Source: Phycisphaeraceae bacterium (GTDB lineage Bacteria > Planctomycetota > Phycisphaerae > Phycisphaerales > UBA1924). From it: 64,000 bases of DNA. The stretch lies in assembly GCA_019636495.1 (NCBI GenBank), contig JAHBXL010000006.1, positions 1-64,000 on the forward strand, in the 5' to 3' direction. Every line of letters begins with the position of its first letter. Positions within the stretch are counted from its first letter, which is position 1. Below, in pieces: positions 1 to 8,185 of the stretch. A program made the translations under genes and the position numbers. A model generated the notes under the pieces. The model saw only the letters and a list, made by a program, of their open reading frames with translations, did not search any database and had not been told where the DNA came from.

Positions 1-344
1 CGGTCGGAACGACTCCGCACTCCGCGAAGCGGTGTCAGCGCGGTGCCGCTGGCCGCTCTCATGCGGGCCGACGCACGAACCTGTGCACGGGGTGTGCCGG
101 CGGCGGATCGGCGAAGTTACAGCAGATATGAGATGCAGCAACCACCCGCATCGGCAACGTGGACTCGACAGGATCGCGAAACCGCTCATCGTCGCGATGC
201 GAGCCACAGTGACCCCATGTGGGTCCGAACAACCCTCGACACCCAGGTGGACAACGTGAGTTTCCAAGAAGTGTGGCGCGAGATTCGGCGCGCTCATCGC
301 CCGCATTGGAGGTTTTTGCAGCGAGCGGACATCTCGGGCGGCGT
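1..344. other. No gene seen
   Basis: Only short overlapping frames of poor composition are open here, on both strands. None shows a recognisable motif, and the region lies just beyond the 3' end of a degenerate transposase. It is probably decayed mobile-element DNA at the edge of the integrated region. Confidence 0.4.
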
Positions 345-966
345 TTAGGGCGAGTCTGCCGCGACCCAGGCTCGGACGCGGTGCAATCTTCTGACCCAAG
401 TCGGGAGCGACCACAGGCCGCCACCCAGGGTCGCGAGTGTGCCGAAGCAGCGTCCGACTGTGGCGCGGACTCGTTTGCGGAGGGTGTTCCACGCCGGGTC
501 GTGCTCGGTGAACTCCATGGCCGCGAGCCGCGCGGGATAGTGCCTGCGGCTGGTGAAGAGGCCAAGGCCGGGCCTGCGTTTTGGCGCGATCGGCCGCACG
601 CCAGCATCCGCCGCGGCGTGGCGCAGCGGATTGGAGCCGTCCGACGCATCGCCGAGCAGGATCCCATCGCGGGGAATCAGGCCCGCGGCCGCAGCGCGAG
701 ACAGAGGTTCGCGTGCGCAGTTGCATTCGGCTTCGTTCATGCCGGCAACCTCGAGGGACAGAAGGCGCTGGGACTGATCGATCAACGCGTGCAGGTTGTA
801 ACCCATGCAGTGCCAACCGGCACCCCAGCCATTCTTCGCATCGGGGTCACCGGTGAACTCTGACACCGGCAGCGGCTTGTCATCGACAATCAATGAGCCC
901 GTCACCGGACCGAGGACACTCTGCACCATGGCCAAGGGCCGCACGAGAACCTCGAAAACACGCGGG
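345..966 (-). pseudogene. DDE transposase remnant (IS4/IS5-like)
   Basis: The reading frame encodes the middle and end of a DDE-type transposase. A first-aspartate segment (SLIVDDKPLPVSEFTGDP), a second-aspartate segment (LLGDASDGSNPLR) and a C-terminal segment (FGTLATLGGGLWSLPTWVRR) are visible. In related transposases the third acidic residue sits just before this last segment in a V-E-R-x-F-G context. Here the sequence reads VGRCFG, so the catalytic Glu seems replaced by Gly, a one-base change. There is no N-terminal domain: upstream the frame runs into a different IS fragment. I read it as an inactive remnant in a mobile-element graveyard beside the tRNA-Glu integration site. Family assignment is from memory of the motif style; terminal inverted repeats were not found. 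Confidence 0.55.
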
Positions 967-1145
967 TCATGAAGAAGCCGCCCGAGCCGTTGGGGAGAGC
1001 GGGATGCTCCGCCACGCCGCCTCGGTGAGCAGCCCCGCACCGTTCCAGTCCCTTCCTCGGTGATATGCCCGTAGCGCGCCCTGCCCGCGCTCTGATCCAG
1101 GCACGGCACCAGACCGAAGGAAATCACCCCATTGATCGATACCAC
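967..1145 (-). pseudogene. IS110-family transposase C-terminal fragment, frameshifted
   Basis: A short stretch reads SFGLVPCLDQSAGRARYGHI followed by TEEGTGT. After a shift to another frame near position 1035 it continues as AGLLTEAAWRSIPLSPTARA. Together these match the C-terminal Transposase_20 region of IS110/IS116-type enzymes (typically GLVP...QSG..R.G.ITK.G....R..L.EAAW). Only about 60 residues remain and the frame is broken, so this is a fragment. It abuts a DDE transposase remnant on one side and an IS3 OrfB fragment on the other, showing repeated insertion and decay in this segment. Confidence 0.5.
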
Positions 1146-1187
1146 AGAGGGTGAACCGACCCATCTCCGGCGGAGGTGGTGAATGTA

Positions 1188-1415
1188 TCAGCGTCGGCCT
1201 GCCTCGAACTGTTCGGGGCTGAGATAGCCGATGCTGCCGTGGATTCTCTGGCGGTTGTAGAACACCTCGATGTACTCGAAGATCACGGCCCGCGCTTCCT
1301 GGTGCGTGGCAAAGTCGCGGTCGCTCATCAGTTCCTTCTTCAGGATCGCCCAGAAGCTCTCCTTCGGAGCGTTGTCATAGCAGTCGCCGGGGCGGGTGGT
1401 GATCAAGATCGGATC
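1188..1415 (-). pseudogene. IS3-family OrfB transposase C-terminal fragment
   Basis: The frame encodes the end of an rve-type integrase domain of IS3 OrfB: GDCYDNAPKESFWAILKKEL is the segment carrying the last catalytic Glu, followed by the conserved tail YIEVFYNRQRIHGSIGYLSP. Everything upstream of about 1415 in this frame is unlike the family, and a full OrfB is about 280 residues, so at least two thirds of the gene is missing. It is the third IS remnant in a row in front of the integrase, which fits an old integrative element accumulating insertions. The tail itself looks intact and was probably lost recently compared with its neighbours. Confidence 0.7.
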
Positions 1416-1523
1416 GCTGGCGGGGTGGGTGGCCTTCCCGACGCCTGCATTCGCGCGAGGAGGCCGGCATTCGCGACCCACTTCTCAAAAATGGTCGAGG
1501 TCACATCGCGGTTCACCGCGAAT

Positions 1524-1907
1524 TCAACCGCGGCCTCGCCCGCGCGGGGGACGTCCGATTGGGGAACGCGGCCCCGCCTTGGACCGCTCGCGCGGCCTGG
1601 CAGACGGCGCGCAGGTCATCGCCCCCCGCCCGAGCAACAGCCAGTCGGCAGAGACGCCCAGCCGCTCGCAGATCGCGACCAGCAGCCGGGCCGACGGGCG
1701 GCTCGCGCCGTGCATCACGCGGCGGATGTTCTCGCGGCTAACGCCCAGTTCGTTCTCAAGCCCCCAGACCGACCTCCCCTGGCACACCTGCCGCACCCGC
1801 TGCGCAATCGCGACCTCCTCGGGCAGAAACCCCTCGAACGGAGCGTGCTGCGCGGCGGGATGTGGGCGCGATTTGGGCCTGGATCGGGAGCGGGTGGCTG
1901 TGCGCAT
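1524..1907 (-). CDS. XRE-type helix-turn-helix regulator
   Basis: A 127-residue protein with a Cro/CI-like helix-turn-helix in its centre (about residues 30-95). The segment SVWGLENELGVSRENIRRVM is a helix-turn-helix followed by the usual SRPSARLLVAICERLGVSAD, the end of an XRE domain in which tolerance to sequence-specific DNA is set. The N-terminal 25 and C-terminal 30 residues are basic, low-complexity and probably disordered. The gene lies divergently from the tyrosine integrase about 190 bp away, the classical position of a repressor or excision regulator of an integrative element; that role is inferred. The start is uncertain, since the Arg-rich N-terminus may not be translated. Confidence 0.65.
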   Translation of the reverse strand: MRTATRSRSRPKSRPHPAAQHAPFEGFLPEEVAIAQRVRQVCQGRSVWGLENELGVSRENIRRVMHGASRPSARLLVAICERLGVSADWLLLGRGAMTCAPSARPRERSKAGPRSPIGRPPRGRGRG

Positions 1908-2094
1908 GAACGGATTCTAACTTGGCCTCGGCTTCTTTGCGGCCGCAACCGGCCAATCACGTTGGTACGCACCGGGGCGGGGCGAACGGTGGTTGCCATG
2001 CCCGCGCAGTCCAGTCGGATGACTGCAAAGAAGAACGTCATGGCGGCCGGCGGCAAAGCGCGGTCAGCATCGCCGCGAGGGGCGACAGGCGACG

Positions 2095-3102
2095 ATGATC
2101 CTATCAGACAGGCAGGCGCCCAATCCGGGGACTGCCACCGCCTACCGGCAGACCCGGCGGTCGCTCGGGGAGTACTTCGGGGCGGGCAGGCCGATCACCG
2201 ATGTCACGGCGCTCGATGCCGAGCGGTGGCGGCGCTGGCTCAAGGACGACCAGGACCTGGCCGAGCCGACCATCGCCAAGCGCGTCAAGACCGCGCGGCA
2301 GGTGTTCAAGCGGGCCGTGAAGTGGAAGATGCTCGCCGAGAACCCGTTCGCCGAGGTCCGTACCGGCAGCCAGACCAACCGGTCGCGGATGCACTTCATC
2401 ACCCGCGAGGTCGCGGCCAAGGTCCTCGACGCCTGCCCCGATGCCGAATGGCGAGCCATCTTCGCGCACTCCCGCTACGGCGGCCTCCGCCGCCCCAGCG
2501 AGCACCTGGCTCTGCGCTGGCGGGACGTCGATTGGGCGGCGGGGCGGCTGACCGTGTGGTCGAGCAAGACCGAGGCGCACGAGGGCGGCGCGTTCCGGGT
2601 CGTGCCGCTGTTCCCCGAACTGCGCGCCGTGCTCATGGAGGCGTTCGAGGTCGCGGAGTCTGGGGGCGAGCATGTCGTCGCCCGCTACCGGCAGCGCAAC
2701 TGCAACCTGCGAACCCAGTTGCTCCGCATTTTGTCCCGCGCGGGAGTGCCCGCGTGGCCGCGGCTGTTCCACAATCTGCGATCAAGTCGTCAGACCGAGT
2801 TGACCGAGGAGTTCCCTGCGCACGTCGTCAGCGCGTGGCTGGGCAACAGCGTCGTCGTCGCGCAGGCCCACTACCTGCAGGTCCGCGACCGCCACTTCGA
2901 CGCCGCGGTCGGCGAAAAGGCCGCATCGAATGTGGCGCAGAATCCGGCGCAGTCAGGAGCGGAACTGGCCCGCAGCGGCTCGAAAGCGACATGCGGGGCC
3001 GTCGCGCAAGGTGCGCCCGTTCAAAGAGATACGGCACCGTGCAAGACGGTGCCGTTTGGCAAAGTGACCCCGATGGGATTCGAACCCATGTTCTCACCGT
3101 GA
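2095..3102 (+). CDS. Tyrosine recombinase (site-specific integrase)
   Basis: A 335-residue phage-type integrase. Residues 10-90 form the SAM-like core-binding domain (AERWRRWL...TIAKRVKTARQVFKRAVKW). The catalytic domain follows, with the first Arg in YGGLRRPSEHLALRWRDVDW, the beta-turn Lys in TVWSSKTEAHEGG, the H-x-x-R in LFHNLRSSRQTEL, and the nucleophilic Tyr in AQAHYLQV after WLGNS, where the family more often has WLGHS. All key residues are present, so the enzyme may be active. The last 13 or so residues (TPMGFEPMFSP) are encoded by the 3' half of the tRNA-Glu gene on the other strand, as expected when an element integrates into that tRNA. An XRE regulator is divergent upstream. The N-terminus is slightly short; an in-frame start further upstream is possible. 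Confidence 0.85.
   Translation: MILSDRQAPNPGTATAYRQTRRSLGEYFGAGRPITDVTALDAERWRRWLKDDQDLAEPTIAKRVKTARQVFKRAVKWKMLAENPFAEVRTGSQTNRSRMHFITREVAAKVLDACPDAEWRAIFAHSRYGGLRRPSEHLALRWRDVDWAAGRLTVWSSKTEAHEGGAFRVVPLFPELRAVLMEAFEVAESGGEHVVARYRQRNCNLRTQLLRILSRAGVPAWPRLFHNLRSSRQTELTEEFPAHVVSAWLGNSVVVAQAHYLQVRDRHFDAAVGEKAASNVAQNPAQSGAELARSGSKATCGAVAQGAPVQRDTAPCKTVPFGKVTPMGFEPMFSP
3065..3102. other. Presumed attachment (att) site in the tRNA-Glu 3' half
   Basis: The integrase frame runs into and ends inside the 3' half of the tRNA-Glu gene (T-arm and acceptor). Tyrosine integrases of islands commonly recombine here. The element should extend leftwards from this point, since the IS remnants, XRE regulator and integrase all lie on that side. 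No second copy of the T-arm sequence is visible between 1 and 3065, so the other end of the element is presumably outside the window. Confidence 0.5.
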
Positions 3103-3139
3103 AAGGGTGATGTCCTAGACCGGGCTAGACGACGGGGCC
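3065..3139 (-). tRNA. tRNA-Glu (anticodon TTC)
   Basis: The complementary strand folds as a standard 75-nt tRNA: acceptor GGCCCCG pairs with CGGGGTC (one G-T wobble), D-arm from GTCT to AGGAC, anticodon stem TCACC with GGTGA around the loop CTTTCAC (anticodon TTC), and T-arm ATGGG-TTCGAAT-CCCAT. The discriminator base is A; CCA is not encoded. A weak -10-like TACGAT lies about 15 nt upstream of the 5' end. The 3' half overlaps the integrase reading frame on the opposite strand. Confidence 0.95.
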
Positions 3140-3363
3140 GGAAGCAAGCCGATCGTAGGACCTTCGGCCCGCGTCGGCGCGGGCAGGGAAGGCGGCTTGG
3201 GGCACACTCGCGGGAACGGGGGGCCCGGCAGGCGGACGGGTGGGAGGACACTCGGACCCTCCCAGACCGCCGCGGCGGCGTGGGCCGAATCGGACCCGCT
3301 GTTATCGGCTGGATCCGGCGCGGGCGCATCGATTGCGCCGGGCTGTATGCCGATACACGCCAA

Positions 3364-3936
3364 ATGCCCGAACGCACTCCACCGCCGAATGATCCAACGC
3401 CCGGCAAAATAGCCCCGTGCTCGCCGCGGCAGGAAGCGGCGCCTGCTCATGGGCGAGGAGCGGACAGTACGGAAGCACGATCGGACCGTTGGCTGCACCA
3501 CGGCGTGCTTCTGTGTGCGGGGGGCGTGCTCTTTGTCATAGCCGGAAGTGTTTTCGACCCCAGCGAGTCGGACGCGGACACGATCGGCCACTTGCCGGGC
3601 TCGGCGCGCCAGGGACCAAGGACGGCCGACGCGGCGGCACAGCGGCAAGATCCGCTGGTGCTCGGCGATGCCGACGAACTCTGGCCGCGCGGCCTACTGC
3701 GGATGCCCGCGCTGCTCGGCGTCCTCGAATCGCCCGACTTCCGGATCCTGATCCACGCCGGCGATCCTGAGCCGCTGTACACGGTCTGCACACCGGCGGG
3801 GCGCGTGCTCGCGGCGGAGTTGCGGGCCGATGATGTGTACCGCGAGTTCCCGATGATCGACCCGACGCGTCTGCGCGTCGATCCGCCCGACGATGGCGGG
3901 ACGCCTCCGCTGATGCTGGCATGGCCCCTGGACTAG
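3364..3936 (+). CDS. Hypothetical protein with one membrane segment
   Basis: A 190-residue protein of unknown function. The start at 3364 is one of several candidates; 3280 is further upstream in the same frame. After a basic N-terminal region of about 45 residues comes one hydrophobic helix (GVLLCAGGVLFVIAGSVF) and then a soluble domain of about 125 residues with no recognised fold, rich in Asp and Pro. It contains LESPDFRILIHAG and LRADDVYREFPMIDP, which look like a small alpha/beta domain. The topology suggests an inner-membrane anchor with an exported or cytoplasmic domain. It sits on the same strand as, and 57 bp ahead of, the nucleosidase-NadD fusion, so the two may be co-transcribed. 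Confidence 0.55.
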   Translation: MPERTPPPNDPTPGKIAPCSPRQEAAPAHGRGADSTEARSDRWLHHGVLLCAGGVLFVIAGSVFDPSESDADTIGHLPGSARQGPRTADAAAQRQDPLVLGDADELWPRGLLRMPALLGVLESPDFRILIHAGDPEPLYTVCTPAGRVLAAELRADDVYREFPMIDPTRLRVDPPDDGGTPPLMLAWPLD

Positions 3937-3993
3937 CCGGCGGCGCAACCTGCGGCCTGCGCCAGCACGATGCGGGAGCGTTACGCTGTACGC

Positions 3994-5406
3994 ATGAACA
4001 TCGTGGTGCTGTGCCCCATGCAGATTGAGCACAAGGCAGTGTCGCGCGAGTTGCGGCGCGCCGGACTGTCGCGCGTGCCGGTCGTGCAGACGGGCATCGG
4101 GCGCGAGGCGATCCTGCGAGCGCTCGCGCGAGAGATGGAGCGACACGGCTCGGGCGCGCTGTATGTTCTGGCCGGCGCGTGCGGCGGGCTGGCCGCCACG
4201 GCCGATGTTCCGCCTGTTGCGCGCGTGATCGATGAGCACGGCGGAGTGTGGCGGCCATGCAGCGCGCCCGATGACGGTGCGGGCGTGACACTCATCGGGG
4301 TCGATCGGATCGTGGCAACGCCCGCGGAAAAGCAATCTCTGGCCGAAAGGACCGGCGCGGCGATCGTGGACATGGAGACGCACGCCTTCGCCGCGGAATG
4401 CGAACATCGCGGCGCGGCGTGGTCGGTCGTGCGCGGCGTGAGCGACACACCAGAGGAGACACTGCCGCCCGAGGTGCTCGGATGGGTACGGCCCGATGGC
4501 GGAACCCGGGCGGTGCGTGCCGCTATCGACCTGGCGCGGCGGCCATCGCTGGTGCCGCACATCGTGGGCGTAGTTCGGCGCGCCAACCGCGTGCTACCGA
4601 AGGTCGGCGCGCAGGTGGCGGCGGTGGCGCTCGCCTGGATGGCGAGAACGACGAGCGAGGGCAAGGTACAGGAACGCGGGGGCATTTCGCCGCTGCCTCT
4701 GGGAGCCGATGCGACCGCGGCGATCTTCTTCGGCGGAACGTTCGACCCGCCGCACGTCGCGCACGTGGAGTTGCCGCGGCGCGTGCGCGAGTGGTACGAG
4801 GCGCACTGCGGCGCGCAAGGCACGGCGTGGCTGGTGTATGTGCCCGCGACGCGCTCACCGCTCAAGGAGGAGGGCCCAATCGCGAGCGATGCCGACCGCG
4901 TGGCGATGCTCCGCGCTGCGCTGAGCGAGGGCAGGGAGTCGGGTGGGCCGATCGAGCGCGCTCTGGTATGGACCGATGAAATCGACCGTGCAACATCCTC
5001 GACGGACGGCCCGAGTTTCACGGTGGAGACGATGGAGCGGGCCCGGGCGTGGCTCGATGGGCACGGGCGCGCGGGCGTGCGGATGCGGCTGCTGATCGGC
5101 GCGGACCAGGCAGCGCAGTTCCATCGGTGGCGATCGCCGCGGCGGATCATCGAACTGGCCGAGCCACTGGTGATGGTACGGGACCGGGACGCGGCGTCGA
5201 TTGTGGAGAGTCTTCGAGCCTCGGGGTTCTGGTCGGCCGCGGAGATCGACGGGTGGGCAGGACGGATCGTGCCGGTCGGGACGATCGACGTGAGCGCGAC
5301 GGCAGTGCGTGCGGCTCTGGAGGTTGGGCAGCAAGAGGTTGCTGCGAGGGTGCTCGCGCCCGGTGTGGCGCGGTACATCGCCGAGCGCGGGCTGTACGCG
5401 GGGTAA
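3994..5406 (+). CDS. nadD: Nucleosidase/phosphorylase-NadD fusion (nicotinate-nucleotide adenylyltransferase)
   Basis: A 470-residue two-domain protein. Residues 1-205 resemble the PNP/MTA-SAH nucleosidase fold: an opening beta-strand (MNIVVLCPMQIEHKAV), YVLAGACGGL, then IVDMETHAFA and WSVVRGVSDT, which match the family's Met-Glu and catalytic Ser-Asp motifs. After a linker, residues about 240-470 are a NadD-type adenylyltransferase: FFGGTFDPPHVAHVE is the nucleotide-binding (H/T)xGH loop and VSATAVRAAL the C-terminal SxTxxR motif. NadD makes nicotinate adenine dinucleotide in NAD synthesis. The second His motif reads HVAH rather than the usual HxGH. The start at 3994 is preferred over 3970 because the fold begins there. 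Whether the nucleosidase half acts on a nucleoside linked to NAD metabolism is inference. Confidence 0.8.
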   Translation: MNIVVLCPMQIEHKAVSRELRRAGLSRVPVVQTGIGREAILRALAREMERHGSGALYVLAGACGGLAATADVPPVARVIDEHGGVWRPCSAPDDGAGVTLIGVDRIVATPAEKQSLAERTGAAIVDMETHAFAAECEHRGAAWSVVRGVSDTPEETLPPEVLGWVRPDGGTRAVRAAIDLARRPSLVPHIVGVVRRANRVLPKVGAQVAAVALAWMARTTSEGKVQERGGISPLPLGADATAAIFFGGTFDPPHVAHVELPRRVREWYEAHCGAQGTAWLVYVPATRSPLKEEGPIASDADRVAMLRAALSEGRESGGPIERALVWTDEIDRATSSTDGPSFTVETMERARAWLDGHGRAGVRMRLLIGADQAAQFHRWRSPRRIIELAEPLVMVRDRDAASIVESLRASGFWSAAEIDGWAGRIVPVGTIDVSATAVRAALEVGQQEVAARVLAPGVARYIAERGLYAG

Positions 5407-5481
5407 CGGGCTGGCGCTTGCGCGGCCGATCATGCGCCGGCGTGCTGACCCTCAGCCTGTGACTGGTGCGAGGCGCGGACC

Positions 5482-6273
5482 CTACTTCGCCGGCTTGAAG
5501 ATCCGGAACAGCCGCGTGAGCGGGTCGTAGAACTCGTCGACCACGCGCTCCTTGAGCGGGATGATCGAGTTGTCGGTGATGGTGATGTGCTCGGGGCACA
5601 CCTTGGTGCAGCACTTGGTGATGTTGCAGTAGCCCAGCCCGTGCTTGTTCTTCAGGTCGCCCAGGCGGTTCTCGGTATCGAGGGGGTGCATCTCCAGCGC
5701 GGCGGTGTAGACGAACAGCCGCGGGCCGACGAACTCCTCGTGCTTGTGGTGGTCACGCAGGACGTGGCAGACATCCTGGCAGAGGAAGCACTCGATGCAC
5801 TTGCGGAACTCCTGCACCCGGTCAACATCGGCCTGCTGCATCCGCCAGGTGCCATCGGGCGCATCGGGCTTTCTCGGCGAGAACTTCTTGATGCTCTTCT
5901 TGGCGCGGAAGTTGTGCGAGACATCCGTCACCAGGTCGCGGATGGCCGGGAAGGCGCGCATGGGCTCGACCGTCACCGGCCCCTCTGGCGGCAACTGATC
6001 CATGCGGGTCATGCACATCAGGCGCGGCTGGCCGTTGATCTCGGCCGAGCAGGAGCCGCACTTGCCGGCCTTGCAGTTCCAGCGGCAGGCCAGGTCGGGC
6101 GCGCTCTCGGCCTGGATCTGGTGGATCGCATCGAGCACGACCATGCCCTCGCCGACCTCGGTGCTGTAGTCGTGGAACTTGCCGCCCTGCCCGTCGCCGC
6201 GCCAGACGCGGAACGTGCGCGGGGCGCGGTCGGATGCGCCGGTGGATGAGGTGTTCTTTGTTTGGCCCGCCAT
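5482..6273 (-). CDS. sdhB: Succinate dehydrogenase/fumarate reductase iron-sulfur subunit
   Basis: A 263-residue protein with the ligands of the three clusters of complex II. The [2Fe-2S] region is CRWNCKAGKCGSC and a later Cys (LMCMT). The C-terminal domain holds CIECFLCQDVC for the [4Fe-4S] cluster, then GYCNITKCCTKVCP for the [3Fe-4S]/[4Fe-4S] pair. It carries electrons from the flavin of SdhA to the membrane subunit, in the TCA cycle and respiration. It is the last gene of sdhC-sdhA-sdhB, 37 bp after sdhA. It has an extended N-terminus of about 20 residues before the ferredoxin fold. The end at KPAK is typical in length for the family. Confidence 0.95.
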   Translation of the reverse strand: MAGQTKNTSSTGASDRAPRTFRVWRGDGQGGKFHDYSTEVGEGMVVLDAIHQIQAESAPDLACRWNCKAGKCGSCSAEINGQPRLMCMTRMDQLPPEGPVTVEPMRAFPAIRDLVTDVSHNFRAKKSIKKFSPRKPDAPDGTWRMQQADVDRVQEFRKCIECFLCQDVCHVLRDHHKHEEFVGPRLFVYTAALEMHPLDTENRLGDLKNKHGLGYCNITKCCTKVCPEHITITDNSIIPLKERVVDEFYDPLTRLFRIFKPAK

Positions 6274-6310
6274 GTCGGCTGACTCCTTGACCGTGATCGC
6301 TTCGACCGGA

Positions 6311-8134
6311 TCACTTGTTCTCGTCGATTATCTGCTGCAGGTCCGAGGGGAGCGGCTTCACCGGCTCGCGCACCACCTTCATCTGCCCGTCCGCGCCCTT
6401 GCGGAGGATGAGGTTGAACTTGGCGCACTCCGCACTCTTCTCGGGGAAGTCCTCGCGGAACTGCGCGCCCCGGCTCTCCTTGCGCTCCACCGCGGCGCGG
6501 GCGATCGCCTCCGACACCGTGAGCAGGTTGTGGAGGTCGATGGCCGTGTGCCAGCCGGGGTTGTACTCGCGGTGGCCGGAGACGCCGACCTTCGCGGCCC
6601 GGGACTTGAGTTGGCCGACCTCTTCGATCGCACGGAGCATCTCGTTCTCGGTGCGGACGATGCCGACCAGGTCCTGCATGGTGCCCTGCAGGTCGCTCTG
6701 CACGGCGAAGGCGTTCTCTCCCCCCCCACCACCATCGCCGCGATCGAACGGCGCGAGCGCCAGGCGCATGGCCTCCTCGACTTGCGCGCTGTTTGTCGTC
6801 CCCGCGCCCTTCTCCTTGGCCCACTTCGCGGCGTATTCACCGGCCCGTTTGCCGAAGACCACCAGATCGGACAGCGAGTTGCCGCCGAGGCGATTTGCGC
6901 CGTGCAAGCCCGCCGCGACTTCACCCGCGGCAAACAAACCCGGCACGGTGCTCATCTGCGTATCGCCATCCACCCGAACGCCGCCCATGATGTAGTGCGT
7001 GGTGGGGCCGACTTCCATCGGGACCTTGGTGATGTCGATGTTCGCCAGCGTGATGAACTGGTGGTACATGCTGGGCAGTTTCTTCTTGATGTGCTCCTCG
7101 CTGTTGGCCACCTTCTCCTTGATCCACGCGATGTCGAGGAACACGCCGCCGTGGGGGCTGCCGCGACCGGCCTTCACCTCGCGGTTGATGCACCGCGCGA
7201 CATGGTCTCGTGTCAGCAGTTCGGGCGGGCGGTTGGCGTTCTTGTCGCCGGTGACGTATCGCCAGCCCTCTTCCTCGTCCCTGGCGGTCTGGTTCTTGTA
7301 GTTGTCGGGGATGTCGTCGAACATGAAGCGGCGGCCATCCTTGTTGCGCAGCACGCCGCCCTCGCCGCGAACGCCCTCGGTGACGAGGATGCCGCGAACG
7401 CTTGGCGGCCACACCATGCCGGTGGGATGGAACTGCACAAACTCCATATCGAGCAGGTCGGCGCCGGCCTCGTACGCCAGCGCGTGGCCATCGCCGGTGT
7501 ATTCCCACGAGTTGCTTGTGATGCGGAAGGCCTTGCCCACGCCGCCGGTGGCGAGCACGACGGCCTTGGCCTTCCACACGCGGAAGCGGCCGCGCTCGCG
7601 GTCGTATCCGAGCGCGCCGACGACACGGTCGCCGTCCTTCAGCAGCGAGACAACCGTCATCTCCATGAAGACATCGATGCCCTGGTGGATGCCGTGGTCC
7701 TGCAGCGTGCGGATCATCTCGAGGCCGGTGCGGTCGCCGACGTGCGCCAGGCGCGGGTAGCGGTGGCCGCCGAAGTTGCGCTGCAGGATGCGGCCATCCT
7801 TGGTGCGGTCAAAGACCGCGCCCCAGGCTTCGAGTTCGCGCACACGGGCCGGAGCCTCCTGTGCGTGCAACTGGGCCATGCGCCAGTTGTTCAGGTATTG
7901 CCCGCCGCGCATCGTGTCGGCGAAGTGCACCTTCCACGAGTCGCGATCGTCGACGTTGGCCATCGCCGCGGCCATGCCGCCCTCGGCCATGACGGTGTGC
8001 GCCTTGCCGAGCAGCGACTTGCAGACGAGCGCGACGGTGCAGCCCGCGGCCGAGGCCTCGATCGCCGCGCGAAGCCCCGCGCCGCCGGCGCCGATCACCA
8101 CCACATCGTGCTCGAGCGTTTGGTACTGTTCCAT
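6311..8134 (-). CDS. sdhA: Succinate dehydrogenase flavoprotein subunit
   Basis: A 607-residue flavoprotein that oxidises succinate to fumarate. Motifs in order: the dinucleotide fold VVIGAGGAGLRAAIEAS (about residues 11-27), KAHTVMAEGGMAAA with the His that binds FAD covalently, QFHPTGMVWPP and TEGVRGEGG in the active site, LLTRDHVARCINREV carrying the catalytic Arg region, THYIMGGV with a substrate-binding His, and GLHGANRLGGNSL closing the flavin site. Length matches the family. It lies between sdhC and sdhB on the same strand, 51 bp after sdhC. A Gly-rich GDGGGGG stretch near residue 475 is an unusual low-complexity insert. Confidence 0.96.
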   Translation of the reverse strand: MEQYQTLEHDVVVIGAGGAGLRAAIEASAAGCTVALVCKSLLGKAHTVMAEGGMAAAMANVDDRDSWKVHFADTMRGGQYLNNWRMAQLHAQEAPARVRELEAWGAVFDRTKDGRILQRNFGGHRYPRLAHVGDRTGLEMIRTLQDHGIHQGIDVFMEMTVVSLLKDGDRVVGALGYDRERGRFRVWKAKAVVLATGGVGKAFRITSNSWEYTGDGHALAYEAGADLLDMEFVQFHPTGMVWPPSVRGILVTEGVRGEGGVLRNKDGRRFMFDDIPDNYKNQTARDEEEGWRYVTGDKNANRPPELLTRDHVARCINREVKAGRGSPHGGVFLDIAWIKEKVANSEEHIKKKLPSMYHQFITLANIDITKVPMEVGPTTHYIMGGVRVDGDTQMSTVPGLFAAGEVAAGLHGANRLGGNSLSDLVVFGKRAGEYAAKWAKEKGAGTTNSAQVEEAMRLALAPFDRGDGGGGGENAFAVQSDLQGTMQDLVGIVRTENEMLRAIEEVGQLKSRAAKVGVSGHREYNPGWHTAIDLHNLLTVSEAIARAAVERKESRGAQFREDFPEKSAECAKFNLILRKGADGQMKVVREPVKPLPSDLQQIIDENK

Positions 8135-8185
8135 AACGATTGTGATTCCTGTGTTCGTTGCGACTCGGTCGACCTTTGCCAGAGG

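Noticed and set aside
1176..3110. A 644-residue frame across the IS remnants and the integrase
   Set aside because: The other frame has the integrase motifs; this one is low-complexity shadow running into the tRNA.
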